From: Verrucomicrobiota bacterium | GTDB taxonomy: Bacteria; Verrucomicrobiota; Verrucomicrobiia; Limisphaerales; UBA11320 | Direction: 5' to 3' | Assembly (NCBI GenBank): GCA_016199985.1 | Contig: JACQFQ010000032.1 | Coordinates: forward strand, 99,749-163,748 | Length of the DNA: 64,000 nucleotides | Shown: positions 1 through 7,556 of the stretch, piece by piece | Layout of the letters: every line of letters begins with the position of its first letter | How positions within the stretch are numbered: the first letter of the stretch is position 1 | The notes under the pieces: generated by a model | Told to the model about the DNA's origin: nothing | Seen by the model: the letters and a program-made list of their open reading frames with translations, nothing else | Databases searched by the model: none | Program-made: the position numbers and the translations under genes

Positions 1-505
1 CGAACTCCGGTTTTCCCGACAGGGGAATCGTGGTCACCACCTTGTCCGTCTTCGCGTCGAAGACCGTGGCGCTCTCGCCCCGCCCGTTGAAGGTGTAGAC
101 CTCGCGCCGACCGGGCTCGTACAGAATCGCGTCGGGATTGGCGCCGGTCTCGACCTTGGACAGGGTCTTGAGCGTTTCGAGATCGAAGACGCTCGCCTTG
201 GACTCCCTTCCGTTGCTGGTGAACCCACGCTTGAGATCGGGAGCGATCGCGATGCCGTGAACCCCCGGCGTGTCGCTCACCTCGCCGACGATGGCGTCCT
301 TGTCCATGTCAATGACGACCACCTTGGCGTTGTGCGACACGTAAAGCCGCCGGGCGGCCGCGTCGGCCGCGAGGTAATCGAACCCGCCATCGCCGCCGAT
401 GGGGATCGTTTTCAGGGAATGATACTCCGCCCCGCCGGCCGCGAGGCATCCGAGCGCGGCGATTGAGGAAGCAAGTTGGATGGACAGTTTCGCGAAGGTT
501 TTCAT
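1..505 (-). CDS. Secreted YVTN/NHL-type beta-propeller protein (3' end outside window)
   Basis: Translation from the ATG at 505 gives a short N-terminal hydrophobic segment with a lipobox-like LGCLAAG stretch, then blades such as YLAADAAARRLYVSHN and VVVIDMDKDAIVGEV. These are typical of YVTN-family propellers, which are usually exported and of unknown biochemical role. Only about 168 residues lie in the window and the reading frame stays open at position 1, so the C-terminus is missing. The ATG follows directly on the hydrophobic leader. A lipoprotein is possible because of the Cys near residue 20, but the box is not canonical. Family assignment is good; function is unknown. Confidence 0.8.
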   Translation of the reverse strand, partial: MKTFAKLSIQLASSIAALGCLAAGGAEYHSLKTIPIGGDGGFDYLAADAAARRLYVSHNAKVVVIDMDKDAIVGEVSDTPGVHGIAIAPDLKRGFTSNGRESKASVFDLETLKTLSKVETGANPDAILYEPGRREVYTFNGRGESATVFDAKTDKVVTTIPLSGKPEF

Positions 506-686
506 AAGGGATGGGCAGTTGAATTCCGGATGGCGTCGACGGGATGAAGAGCCAGCGTTAGACAGAACATCCCCTTGCTACATGGCCTGCCCGATCCACG
601 TCAAGGCTCGCGCGGCGCAGTCCTGCCGTGGTCTTTTTGCGCAAGGCCAGGAGGTTGCGCCCTTCGCCTTGATCCCGGGTGGACTT

Positions 687-714
687 TGGATAAAGCCTGC
701 GTAGGCTTTGTCCA
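687..714. repeat. Intergenic hairpin (inverted repeat)
   Basis: TGGA-T-AAAGCCT, loop GCGT, AGGCTTT-G-TCCA forms a 12-pair stem with one T/G mismatch (a G-U wobble in RNA). The arms are 687-698 and 703-714. It has no T-tract, so it is not a classical terminator. It resembles palindromic intergenic repeat units, but no second copy was noticed in this window. Confidence 0.5.
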
Positions 715-953
715 TGCTCTCTTCGATCATGGATCCACGCGACTTGTTGAATATCGGCGACGCTGCCGCGACAACGGCCGCGCTGGCGCGAGAGGCTGGC
801 GCTGGGCCGAAGGCGAAGCGTTCCGCTCTCTTCAATGGTTTCATCGAGGTCTGCGACCCTGTTCGAGGCCTGCTGCTCGCGTCGCTCATCGGCGACGCGC
901 TGGGCGGTCCGATCGGCGGCTCCAAGAGTTTTGGTTCTTCAGACCCGGCGTGA
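714..953 (+). CDS. Doubtful small hypothetical protein
   Basis: This 79-residue frame starts at an ATG at the right foot of the 687-714 hairpin. It contains a mildly hydrophobic glycine-rich stretch (GLLLASLIGDALGGPIGG) near its C-terminus. No family was recognised and no ribosome binding site is evident, since the hairpin occupies its place. It may be an unreal ORF in a GC-rich spacer. It is listed because it is the only frame here with protein-like composition. Confidence 0.25.
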   Translation: MLSSIMDPRDLLNIGDAAATTAALAREAGAGPKAKRSALFNGFIEVCDPVRGLLLASLIGDALGGPIGGSKSFGSSDPA

Positions 954-1016
954 CATGGACCTGGACATGGGCATGGATGGCTTCTCTGGAGCCCCTGGAG
1001 GGGAGGATTCGCCCGC

Positions 1017-1856
1017 ATGATTCCGGCGGATTCCTCCACAGGCCGCAAGACATCGACGACTTCTCTTCTCGATCCACGGCTGAGCGTTTGGCGTCCTCCA
1101 GACAGCTCCCTCCGCGATGTGATCAAGCATCCGATGCCGGGGCTTCCTCCGGAACGATGGATCGGATTTTGGGTGCGAAGCTTCACATGCGTCGCGCGGA
1201 GTCGTGTGATTGAGGTTCGCGGCTTGGAGCACATCCGCGCCGCTCAGGATCCCTTCATCCTGACCCCCAATCACAGCCAACGCCTCGAGGCCATGACCCT
1301 GCCGGCGCTCCTCGCCTTCATCCGGGACGGGAAGGTGGTTCACTTTTTTGCGGATTGGCTCGTGATGCTTTATCCGATCATTGGACGAGTGGTTCGGATG
1401 CATGGTCCGATCGTTGTCGGGCGAAAATCGGCCAAGATTGCCTGGCTCAATCGATTCAGGTCCCGTTTCGTCGGCGCGCTCCCGCCGTTCGAGCAGGCTG
1501 CGAACCTTCTTCACGCGGGGGAATCGGTCGCGATCTTTCCTGAAGGCACGATGAATCGGGACCCGAAGCGTTTGTTGCGGGGCTACTCGGGCGCCGCCCA
1601 GCTTTCGCTTAAGGAGCAAGCCGCCGTGGTGCCCGCGGGAATCCGTTTTCCTCGACGGAAGGGCGAGGGGGCGATCGGGGATTGGGACCCTTGGGTTTTG
1701 GAATTTGGGCCCGCGATGCGTCCGCCGTCTCTGAAAGGCGAGCAACCCGAGATTCGCGAGATTCGTGATTGGCACGCGCAAATCATGCAGGCAATCTCAT
1801 CGCTGTCCGGCAAGCAATGGACCCCTGAGAACCAGAGGACAAGATATGTCGCTTAA
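1017..1856 (+). CDS. plsC: PlsC-type 1-acylglycerol-3-phosphate O-acyltransferase
   Basis: The 279-residue protein carries the PlsC/LPLAT landmarks. An NH motif at residues 85-86 is followed by an acidic residue at the HX4D position (here E91), and an FPEGT motif sits at 174-178. Enzymes of this family acylate lysophospholipid acceptors at the membrane. Glu instead of Asp in HX4D is a variant. The ATG at 1017 is the first in frame; residues 1-40 look poorly conserved, so an internal start at 1134 (MPGLPPERW) is possible. The gene overlaps the following GNAT gene by 11 bases, suggesting coupling and possibly a joint lipid-acylation role. Confidence 0.85.
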   Translation: MIPADSSTGRKTSTTSLLDPRLSVWRPPDSSLRDVIKHPMPGLPPERWIGFWVRSFTCVARSRVIEVRGLEHIRAAQDPFILTPNHSQRLEAMTLPALLAFIRDGKVVHFFADWLVMLYPIIGRVVRMHGPIVVGRKSAKIAWLNRFRSRFVGALPPFEQAANLLHAGESVAIFPEGTMNRDPKRLLRGYSGAAQLSLKEQAAVVPAGIRFPRRKGEGAIGDWDPWVLEFGPAMRPPSLKGEQPEIREIRDWHAQIMQAISSLSGKQWTPENQRTRYVA

Positions 1857-2535
1857 AGATCGAGTGAGTGTGTTCCGAGTCGAGGACGAGGCTGGCCGCG
1901 AGCAAGCCCTCGCCGTGATGCGCGCCATCTATCGCGACGAGAAGAACTGGGTCCACGCCGACGAGAAGCTTGTGGCGGAGACCGATATCACGAGCGCCGA
2001 CGTCTCGTGGTTTGTCGTTCGCGTCGACTCCCTCCCCGTCGCTGTCCTTCGCGTTCTCTACGACCTTCCGATCGACTTATACCGGGCCTACGGATTCAAG
2101 ATGACGCGCGCCGACTTCGACCTGGAGGCGTTTCTGCGCGACAACCGGATCGCCGAGATCGGCCGATTCGCCGTTCTGCCGGAGTACAGGCGTTACATCA
2201 TCGTCGTCGGCGCCATCATGCGGGCCGCCGTCAAGGAGACCGTGGAGCGCGACTTCACGCACTATATCACCGATGTTTTCGAGGGAGAGGCCAACAGCCC
2301 CTACGATTTTCACCGCCGCGTGATGGGCTTTCAGACCGTCGCGACGCACGACACCGGCGAGCTCAACTGCCCCTGTCGTCGTATCACGATGCTTCTCGAC
2401 ATTCGGGAGGCCTATCAACGCATGCGGAAAGAGGCCGGTTGGATCTTCCGATTCCTCACTGAGGACTGGACCGATCACCATCATCGTTGCGCCCGTGGCG
2501 AGTCCCATGGGGAGTTGACGAAGGCTGGAAGCTAG
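1846..2535 (+). CDS. GNAT-family N-acyltransferase
   Basis: The ATG at 1846 lies inside the last codons of plsC, giving 229 residues. The central region contains AEIGRFAVLPEYRR, a conserved beta-strand/turn of GNAT proteins, followed by a helix and DVFEGEANSPYDFHRRVMGF, where the acyl-donor site closes. The size and the EIGRF-V-PEYR signature resemble the GNAT subgroup that makes N-acyl amino acids (OlsB/FeeM-like) rather than small-molecule acetyltransferases; this is inference. Physical coupling to a PlsC protein recalls the OlsB/OlsA pair of ornithine-lipid synthesis. The substrate is not established. Confidence 0.75.
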   Translation: MSLKDRVSVFRVEDEAGREQALAVMRAIYRDEKNWVHADEKLVAETDITSADVSWFVVRVDSLPVAVLRVLYDLPIDLYRAYGFKMTRADFDLEAFLRDNRIAEIGRFAVLPEYRRYIIVVGAIMRAAVKETVERDFTHYITDVFEGEANSPYDFHRRVMGFQTVATHDTGELNCPCRRITMLLDIREAYQRMRKEAGWIFRFLTEDWTDHHHRCARGESHGELTKAGS

Positions 2536-2641
2536 CGGGTCCGGCCAGGCGTCTTGAGCCCGCCGTTGCTCGAGGCCTTTCTTCCGCGTTCTTTTCCGGT
2601 CCCCGCTTGCCAGAATGATCTTGAGGGTGAAGGTTGCTTCC

Positions 2642-3976
2642 ATGCGAGTCCTCTGCCTCCTCGTATGCCTGCTGGTCGCGCGTTGGGCCCTGCGGCCCGC
2701 GGCCGCCTTCGCGGCGGAGGCTCGACTGCGGACTCTGGGCGGCGAGCAGGTCGATGGCGTCATCCGATGGGAATCCAACGGAGTTGTCGTCATTGATCCC
2801 AAACTGAGCCGCATCCGCCACGTTCCCTTCTCAACGATTCTGCGCTTCGAGTCCGAGCCATCCGAGGATCCCTCGACGACAACCCCGCCGGCCACGTCCG
2901 AACCCGAGATGATGAACGAGCTGCCGTTTCCCTGGGAGAGCGGCGTGATTGGCGCTCCCGGGGAGCTTGGCCGCGCGTCTTGGCGCGATGGCGTGTTCCG
3001 CATCGAAACCCAGGACGCCCAGCTCGGCGGCGTGAAGGAATCGGGACGGCTCATATTCGAGCCGATCCGCGGGGATCGTGAAATCCTCGTCCGGATGAAT
3101 CCGCTCCGCTCGACGCAGGACGAGGCGCGATCCGGAATCTGCTTCCGGTCCTCGGTGGACGCCGCGTCGCCGGGCGTGTTCTGGGGGAGCACGGGATCTC
3201 GGGAGGATGTGTTTGAATGGCGATCCGCTTCGGGCGCCCTGATGGTGAAGAGCGCGTTCGATCCGATCCCCGGCCACCGATGGTTCAAGCTGAAGCGCCA
3301 GGGGGACACGTTCTCGGCGTTCCGCTCCCGCGATGGCCTGCGATGGCTGCTGGCGTGTCGCACGAACGTTCCGCTTTCTCGCGATGCCCTGGTGGGGCTG
3401 GTCGCGGCGACCCCGTCCACCTCGCGTCCCATGGTGTCGACGTTCGAGCACGCGCGCCACGCTCAGCGGATGCGCGGCGCCTATGGCGTTCGAGTCGAGT
3501 TGGTGAGCGGCTCGACCCTGGAGTGCGCCGAGTTGGAGTATGACGGGGAAGCCTTGCGGTTCTTCGGTCTGGAGGCGAGGCCGAGAGTTCCGCTCGATCA
3601 GGTTTCGAGGATTGTTTTTCAGCCCATCCCCAGCCGCTCGGAGAGGCGCCTGCAGATTGGCCAACCCGGGGCGATGCTCACCACGGGCGACTTTGTCGAG
3701 GGGACGCCTCGAACCCTGCTCGAGGGGCTCCTCACTCTCGATTCAGTGCTGTTTGGGAGAACCCGCGTGGATGTGGTGAACGAGGTCGTGGCGATCGTGT
3801 TCCGGCCCATGCGCGTCGCTGACACGCGGTATCGCGTGGGGCTTCGCGACGGATCCATGTTCCTTTCGCGAACCGTCGCGCTGGAGGGCCACTCGCTCAA
3901 GCTGAGCGAGTCCGCTCTCGGCGACTGCCTCGTTCCGCTCGCCGAACTCGTCAGCGTCGAGCGGAGCGCCGAGTGA
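2642..3976 (+). CDS. Secreted protein of unknown function
   Basis: The ATG at 2642 begins a clear signal peptide (MRVLCLLVCLLVARWALRPA) with a plausible cleavage after AFAAEA; an upstream ATG at 2615 would only add nine residues. The 444-residue protein contains repeated stretches of the type 'L-GG-VDG-IRWESNGVVVIDP' and 'LVSGSTLECAELEYDGEALRF', an arrangement seen in exported PVC proteins that begin each module with a nucleation-site-like beta segment. A central section (about residues 85-270) looks like a LamG/DUF1349-type beta-sandwich. No enzymatic motif was recognised. Its 3' end overlaps the convergent reductase gene by 26 bases. Confidence 0.75.
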   Translation: MRVLCLLVCLLVARWALRPAAAFAAEARLRTLGGEQVDGVIRWESNGVVVIDPKLSRIRHVPFSTILRFESEPSEDPSTTTPPATSEPEMMNELPFPWESGVIGAPGELGRASWRDGVFRIETQDAQLGGVKESGRLIFEPIRGDREILVRMNPLRSTQDEARSGICFRSSVDAASPGVFWGSTGSREDVFEWRSASGALMVKSAFDPIPGHRWFKLKRQGDTFSAFRSRDGLRWLLACRTNVPLSRDALVGLVAATPSTSRPMVSTFEHARHAQRMRGAYGVRVELVSGSTLECAELEYDGEALRFFGLEARPRVPLDQVSRIVFQPIPSRSERRLQIGQPGAMLTTGDFVEGTPRTLLEGLLTLDSVLFGRTRVDVVNEVVAIVFRPMRVADTRYRVGLRDGSMFLSRTVALEGHSLKLSESALGDCLVPLAELVSVERSAE

Positions 3977-4757
3977 CGCCGCCTTTGGCGGATCGCGCCA
4001 ACGCCCTTGATTCGCGGACGAATCGCAGGAATAGCTCCTTGCCTCGCTGACGAACGGAGGACAATCGAAACCGGCGCGCCTCGGCAAGCGAACCAAACCC
4101 GACTCCCTCGGCGAGAGTCGGCGACGTCCTGCCCCCGAAGATCCAGGGACACCAGGTGACATGGATCTCGTCCACGAGGTCCGCGGCAAACAACGCCTGG
4201 TTGAGCTCAGCGCCTCCCTCGCAGTGCAGCCGTCGCACTTTCCACGCGTCCGCGAGCCACCGGATGGCCGCAGGCAGATCAACATCCCGCGCCCCAAATC
4301 GCGCGACGGCGGCGCCCCGTCTCTCAGCGGCGGCGACGGCGCGCGGGTGGGCTTGGCGGGTCGTGAGGATGATGAGCGCGCCTCCCGGCTCCGAGAAAAC
4401 CCGCAGAGCGGGGGAGAGCTTCGCCCCGCGGCTGACGACCACACGAAGGTTTTCGGGGGACAATCCATTTCGCCGGCGCAGGGCCCGGAAGTGGTTCGCG
4501 CCCGCCGCCAAATCGGCGTTTTCCGACCGAACAGTCCCCGCGCCGGTCATCACCGCGTCCGCTTGGGCACGGAGTTCGTAGAGATGTCGACGATCGTGCG
4601 GGCTGCCGAAGGAGCTGATCGAACGAGTCGCGGTGGCGGTTTTGCCATCCGCGGTCATCGCCATGTTGAGGCTGATCCAGGGCCGCGCGGAGCGGCCGCT
4701 TCCCATCGTCCTTCGTCGCTGAACGCGCTTCCGCGCCGCTGCCTTGCGAACGCTCAT
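3951..4757 (-). CDS. RibD C-terminal-type (dihydrofolate-reductase-fold) reductase
   Basis: The 268-residue protein contains PWISLNMAMTADGKTA near residue 26, a GAGTVRSENADL motif near 78, and LHCEGGAELNQALFAADLVDE near 190. These are the hallmark NADPH and substrate motifs of the RibD reductase domain, which reduces the ribosylamino-pyrimidine intermediate of riboflavin synthesis. The deaminase domain of bifunctional RibD is absent, so this is a stand-alone reductase and could act on a related pyrimidine or pterin. It lies 3 bases after holB in a leftward pair. A basic N-terminal stretch (RKAAARKRVQRRR) precedes the domain. Confidence 0.85.
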   Translation of the reverse strand: MSVRKAAARKRVQRRRTMGSGRSARPWISLNMAMTADGKTATATRSISSFGSPHDRRHLYELRAQADAVMTGAGTVRSENADLAAGANHFRALRRRNGLSPENLRVVVSRGAKLSPALRVFSEPGGALIILTTRQAHPRAVAAAERRGAAVARFGARDVDLPAAIRWLADAWKVRRLHCEGGAELNQALFAADLVDEIHVTWCPWIFGGRTSPTLAEGVGFGSLAEARRFRLSSVRQRGKELFLRFVRESRALARSAKGGVTRRSARR

Positions 4758-4760
4758 GGA

Positions 4761-5795
4761 TTAGAGCCGCAACTTGAGGAGGCCGACTTCGAGCGCCAGG
4801 GCCTCCTGAACATTGGTGTTGAGGAGGCGCAGCGTGCGCTCCACCTCCGTGAGGTTGCCGACGGCGCGGTCGGGATCCAGCCGCCTGGCGATCGCGGCGG
4901 TCGCGGTTTGGAGCTGGGGAAAACGAAGATGCTCGTCGGCGCGGCCCATGGTTTGGAGCCACACGTCGCGGAGCCACCATTGGAGCGTTCCGAGGAGCTC
5001 CGCTCGTTGACGCCGGTATTCAGCCTCGGTGGACGCGGCGAGCTCGTCCTCCAATCGCTTGCGAAACTCAGGCTCGAGGTCGTCGACCTTTTCCAGCATC
5101 GACTCGCTCTCCAGTCGCTCCGCGATGGAGCTCTTCAGCTCGGCGAGCTGTCGCAGGAGCACGCTCAGCAGGCGATAGCGGTCGAGGAGCCCGCCCTGGT
5201 CCGAGGCGGCGGCGACGCCGAATTGCTCTAGCCACGCGAGATCGCCAGGCGTCGCGTCGACGCCGTCCGTGTTAAACAGCTGGATTCGCTGGCACCGGGA
5301 CCGGATTGTCTCAATGACTTGCTCGGGCGCCGTGCTGAGGAGCAGGAGCAGCGAATCCGCGGGGGGCTCCTCCAGAGTCTTCAAAAACTTGTTTGCCGCC
5401 TGGGCGTTCATCCGCTCCGCCGCGACGATGAAGCACACTTTGTAGCGGGCTTCGTTCGGCTTCAGGAACACGGTCCGGAGCAGCTCGGTCATTTGCTCGG
5501 TGCGGATTTGCCGCATCTTTGATTCGGCGCGGAGCCAGTGCATGTCCGGATGCTTCGCGCCGTCGATCTTGCGGCAGCTCAGGCATGCGTCGCAGCTGTC
5601 CAGTCCCAACCCCGACTCGCTGCGCCGCGGCGGGTTCTCGCAGTTCACCGCCTTCGCCAGCGTCCTGCCAAACGCCTCCAAGGGCTCCATCTGTTCCCCG
5701 GTGAACAAATAGGCGTGGGCCAGCCGGCCTCGTGACAAACCCTTTTGAAGGTAGGCGGTGGCGGCGGCGAATTGTTGGAGGTGTTGCCAGGCCAT
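4761..5795 (-). CDS. holB: DNA polymerase III subunit delta prime
   Basis: This 344-residue AAA+ clamp-loader subunit has a cysteine cluster (CDACLSCRKI near residue 77) for the structural zinc. It has an ERMNAQAANKFLKTLEEPP helix and an SRC motif (IRSRCQRIQLF near 166), the sensor-1 arginine that acts in trans on neighbouring gamma/tau ATP sites. The P-loop is degenerate (GEQMEPLEAFG lacks GK[ST]), consistent with a non-hydrolysing subunit. The start ATG sits at the end of a tandem ATGCG microsatellite (5794-5813), with no Shine-Dalgarno visible. It is followed at 3 bases by the RibD-like gene. Confidence 0.92.
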   Translation of the reverse strand: MAWQHLQQFAAATAYLQKGLSRGRLAHAYLFTGEQMEPLEAFGRTLAKAVNCENPPRRSESGLGLDSCDACLSCRKIDGAKHPDMHWLRAESKMRQIRTEQMTELLRTVFLKPNEARYKVCFIVAAERMNAQAANKFLKTLEEPPADSLLLLLSTAPEQVIETIRSRCQRIQLFNTDGVDATPGDLAWLEQFGVAAASDQGGLLDRYRLLSVLLRQLAELKSSIAERLESESMLEKVDDLEPEFRKRLEDELAASTEAEYRRQRAELLGTLQWWLRDVWLQTMGRADEHLRFPQLQTATAAIARRLDPDRAVGNLTEVERTLRLLNTNVQEALALEVGLLKLRL

Positions 5796-5813
5796 GCGAT
5801 GCGATGCGATGCG
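5794..5813. repeat. Pentanucleotide microsatellite (ATGCG)x4 at the holB start
   Basis: Four exact tandem copies of ATGCG on the + strand (CGCAT on the coding strand of holB) fill the 24-base gap between the stop of the upstream gene and the holB start. They take the place of a ribosome binding site. Slippage would change spacing rather than the holB frame. Confidence 0.85.
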
Positions 5814-5819
5814 ATCAGA

Positions 5820-6227
5820 TCAGGAGGTTGCCGGCGCGATGAAATGCTTCACAAGCAGCGGGATGTTCGTCTGGGTCGCCCCATCGACCATGATCTCAAT
5901 GGAGTAAAGCCCCGCGCGCTTCAGAGTCAGGTTTTGCAGCGTGATCACCGCGTTGCGGGAGAGAAAGATCGTGTCGTCCGGAACTGCGACGTCCAGGTGC
6001 AGCTCGAGCGGATGCATCACGGATTGCCCATCCTCGTCCACGAAGTTCACCTTGATGACTCGCCGGCCCTCCTCCTGTTTCTGGAACGTGAGCCGGAGCG
6101 CAATGGAGCATTGAGGATGGATCGCAGGCAGATGCGATGTGACCAGTGTGTCGAAGGTGCCGAGAATATTGAGCTTCCCGGAATAATCGGTCGCCGCGTC
6201 GCAAAGAACCGCCAGTTGGATCTGCAT
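5820..6227 (-). CDS. DUF6941-like conserved protein
   Basis: The preferred start (ATG at 6227, MQIQLAVLCDAATD) gives 135 residues; the longer frame to 6275 adds a non-conserved basic leader. The sequence 'LAVLCDAATDYSGKLNILGTFDTL' followed by alternating beta strands and a C-terminal 'GLYSIEIMVDGATQTNIPLLV' matches my recollection of a small family annotated DUF6941, widespread in Verrucomicrobiota and some actinobacteria and of unknown function. The fold looks like a compact beta-sandwich. There is no signal peptide. It sits upstream of holB in the same direction, so it may head that operon. Confidence 0.7.
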   Translation of the reverse strand: MQIQLAVLCDAATDYSGKLNILGTFDTLVTSHLPAIHPQCSIALRLTFQKQEEGRRVIKVNFVDEDGQSVMHPLELHLDVAVPDDTIFLSRNAVITLQNLTLKRAGLYSIEIMVDGATQTNIPLLVKHFIAPATS

Positions 6228-6362
6228 AGAATGAGACTGCGCGCGGAGACTATGGAGGATTCGCCGCCAAGTCATCCTGGAAAGCGAATGGCGATCTGCT
6301 CGACCTGCCGGGAGGCGATTCCTGCGCTTTACAGCACCGGGAGAACCTTCGCGCGGAACCCT

Positions 6363-7451
6363 CTACCAGCCCTTGCCCTTGGTCAGCGTGCGAACGCGGC
6401 AGAGATACATGTCCGCAGTGATGTAGAGAACGCTGCCGTCGTTCCCCCAGTTGCAGTTGGCCGTGGCCTCGCCCGTCGCGATCGTTCCCAGGTGCGCGCC
6501 ATCCGGAGCAAGGATTAAGACCCCGCCGGGCGCCGTGGCGAACACATTGCCCTTGCGATCCACTTTGAGACCGTCCGGGAGGCCCTTCAGCCCTTGCTTC
6601 AGGAGGGCGGACGCGTCGAAGAATGTGCGCTGGTTTTCCACCGTGCCGTCCTTCTTGACGTCGAACGCGGCGATGATGGGCTTGTCGGGATCGGAGACGG
6701 CCACATACAGGATCTTCTCATCCGGCGAAAACGCGATGCCGTTGGGGAACGGGAGATCCTCTGTGAGAAGCGCGACCTCTCCGCCGGGCTTGAGTCGGTA
6801 CACTCCGGAGTAGGGCAGCTCGGAGTCCGCCTTGCGATCCACCAACCCATAGGGCGGGTCGGTGAAATAAAGATCGCCGTTCGAGTGGTAGACCAGATCG
6901 TTCGGACTGTTGAATCGGTAGAATCTGTAATACTGCGCGAGCGTGGTCTTCTTGCCGTTCACTTCCAGGCGGGAGACGCGCCGGTCTCCGTGCTCACAGA
7001 GGACCAGACGTCCTTGGGCGTCGGTGGTGAGGCCGTTCGACCCGGGTTCGCCGCCGCGGGGCTTCGACCCGGTGTAGCCGCTGTGCTTCATGAACACCGT
7101 CGCCGGCTTTCCCTCAGACCAGCTGTAGACCAGGTTCTGCGGCACGTCCGAGAAGAGCAGGTAACGCCCGTCCTTGATCCAGACCGGGCCCTCGGACCAA
7201 TCGAATCCATCGGCCAGTTTCTCGATGTGCGCATCCTTCGCCAGGATCGCGTCCAGCCTGGGATCCAGCCGCTGAATGCTTCCCATGCTCGGATAGTCCT
7301 GAAGTCCTATCTTGTTCGCCGCGGGCTTGGCTGCGGGCTTCGCCGCGACCGCTTTCTCGGGCTTCTTCTTGGAGGGCGCGTCCGCGGCAAGCGCTGTGAT
7401 GGAGAGAGCGGTCGCGGCGAGGGCGATGGCGAGAGAACGATTCGGCTTCAT
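6363..7451 (-). CDS. Secreted SMP-30/gluconolactonase-family protein
   Basis: The 362-residue protein starts with a signal peptide (about residues 1-22), then a Lys/Ala/Pro-rich linker to about residue 47. The six-bladed SMP-30 propeller follows, with motifs FDWSEGPVWI (the metal-binding Glu), SNGLTTDAQGRLVLCEHG, FNSPNDLVYHSNGDLYFTDPPYG and FPNGIAFSPDEK. Members are calcium-dependent lactonases acting on sugar lactones; in PVC bacteria secreted forms are common in carbohydrate catabolism. The exact lactone is not predictable. Upstream, a divergent flavoenzyme begins about 105 bases away. Confidence 0.9.
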   Translation of the reverse strand: MKPNRSLAIALAATALSITALAADAPSKKKPEKAVAAKPAAKPAANKIGLQDYPSMGSIQRLDPRLDAILAKDAHIEKLADGFDWSEGPVWIKDGRYLLFSDVPQNLVYSWSEGKPATVFMKHSGYTGSKPRGGEPGSNGLTTDAQGRLVLCEHGDRRVSRLEVNGKKTTLAQYYRFYRFNSPNDLVYHSNGDLYFTDPPYGLVDRKADSELPYSGVYRLKPGGEVALLTEDLPFPNGIAFSPDEKILYVAVSDPDKPIIAAFDVKKDGTVENQRTFFDASALLKQGLKGLPDGLKVDRKGNVFATAPGGVLILAPDGAHLGTIATGEATANCNWGNDGSVLYITADMYLCRVRTLTKGKGW

Positions 7452-7556
7452 GTTGTGAGAGCCAAGAAGAATGGAGACCCTTCCAAGCGGTCAAGGGGAT
7501 TCTCCGGATTCGTTTTTATGTTGCGCCCGGGCCGCCTCTGCCCGTTGGGTTGGGGC

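Larger units (their letters stand above)
506..1016. other. Intergenic stretch, one strong hairpin and one doubtful small ORF
   Basis: The region separates the leftward propeller gene from the rightward acyltransferase gene, so it should hold divergent promoters, but no clear -35/-10 pair was found. It contains a perfect hairpin at 687-714 and a doubtful 79-codon ORF at 714-953, both listed separately. Nothing else was recognised. Confidence 0.5.

Noticed and set aside
578..1234. A 218-codon minus-strand frame overlapping the plsC start
   Set aside because: Composition is non-protein-like, it overlaps a convincing acyltransferase and has no recognisable motif.
6594..7556. Long upstream extension of the flavoenzyme frame
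   Set aside because: It runs antisense to the gluconolactonase gene and has no homology; the FAD motif begins right after the ATG at 7557.
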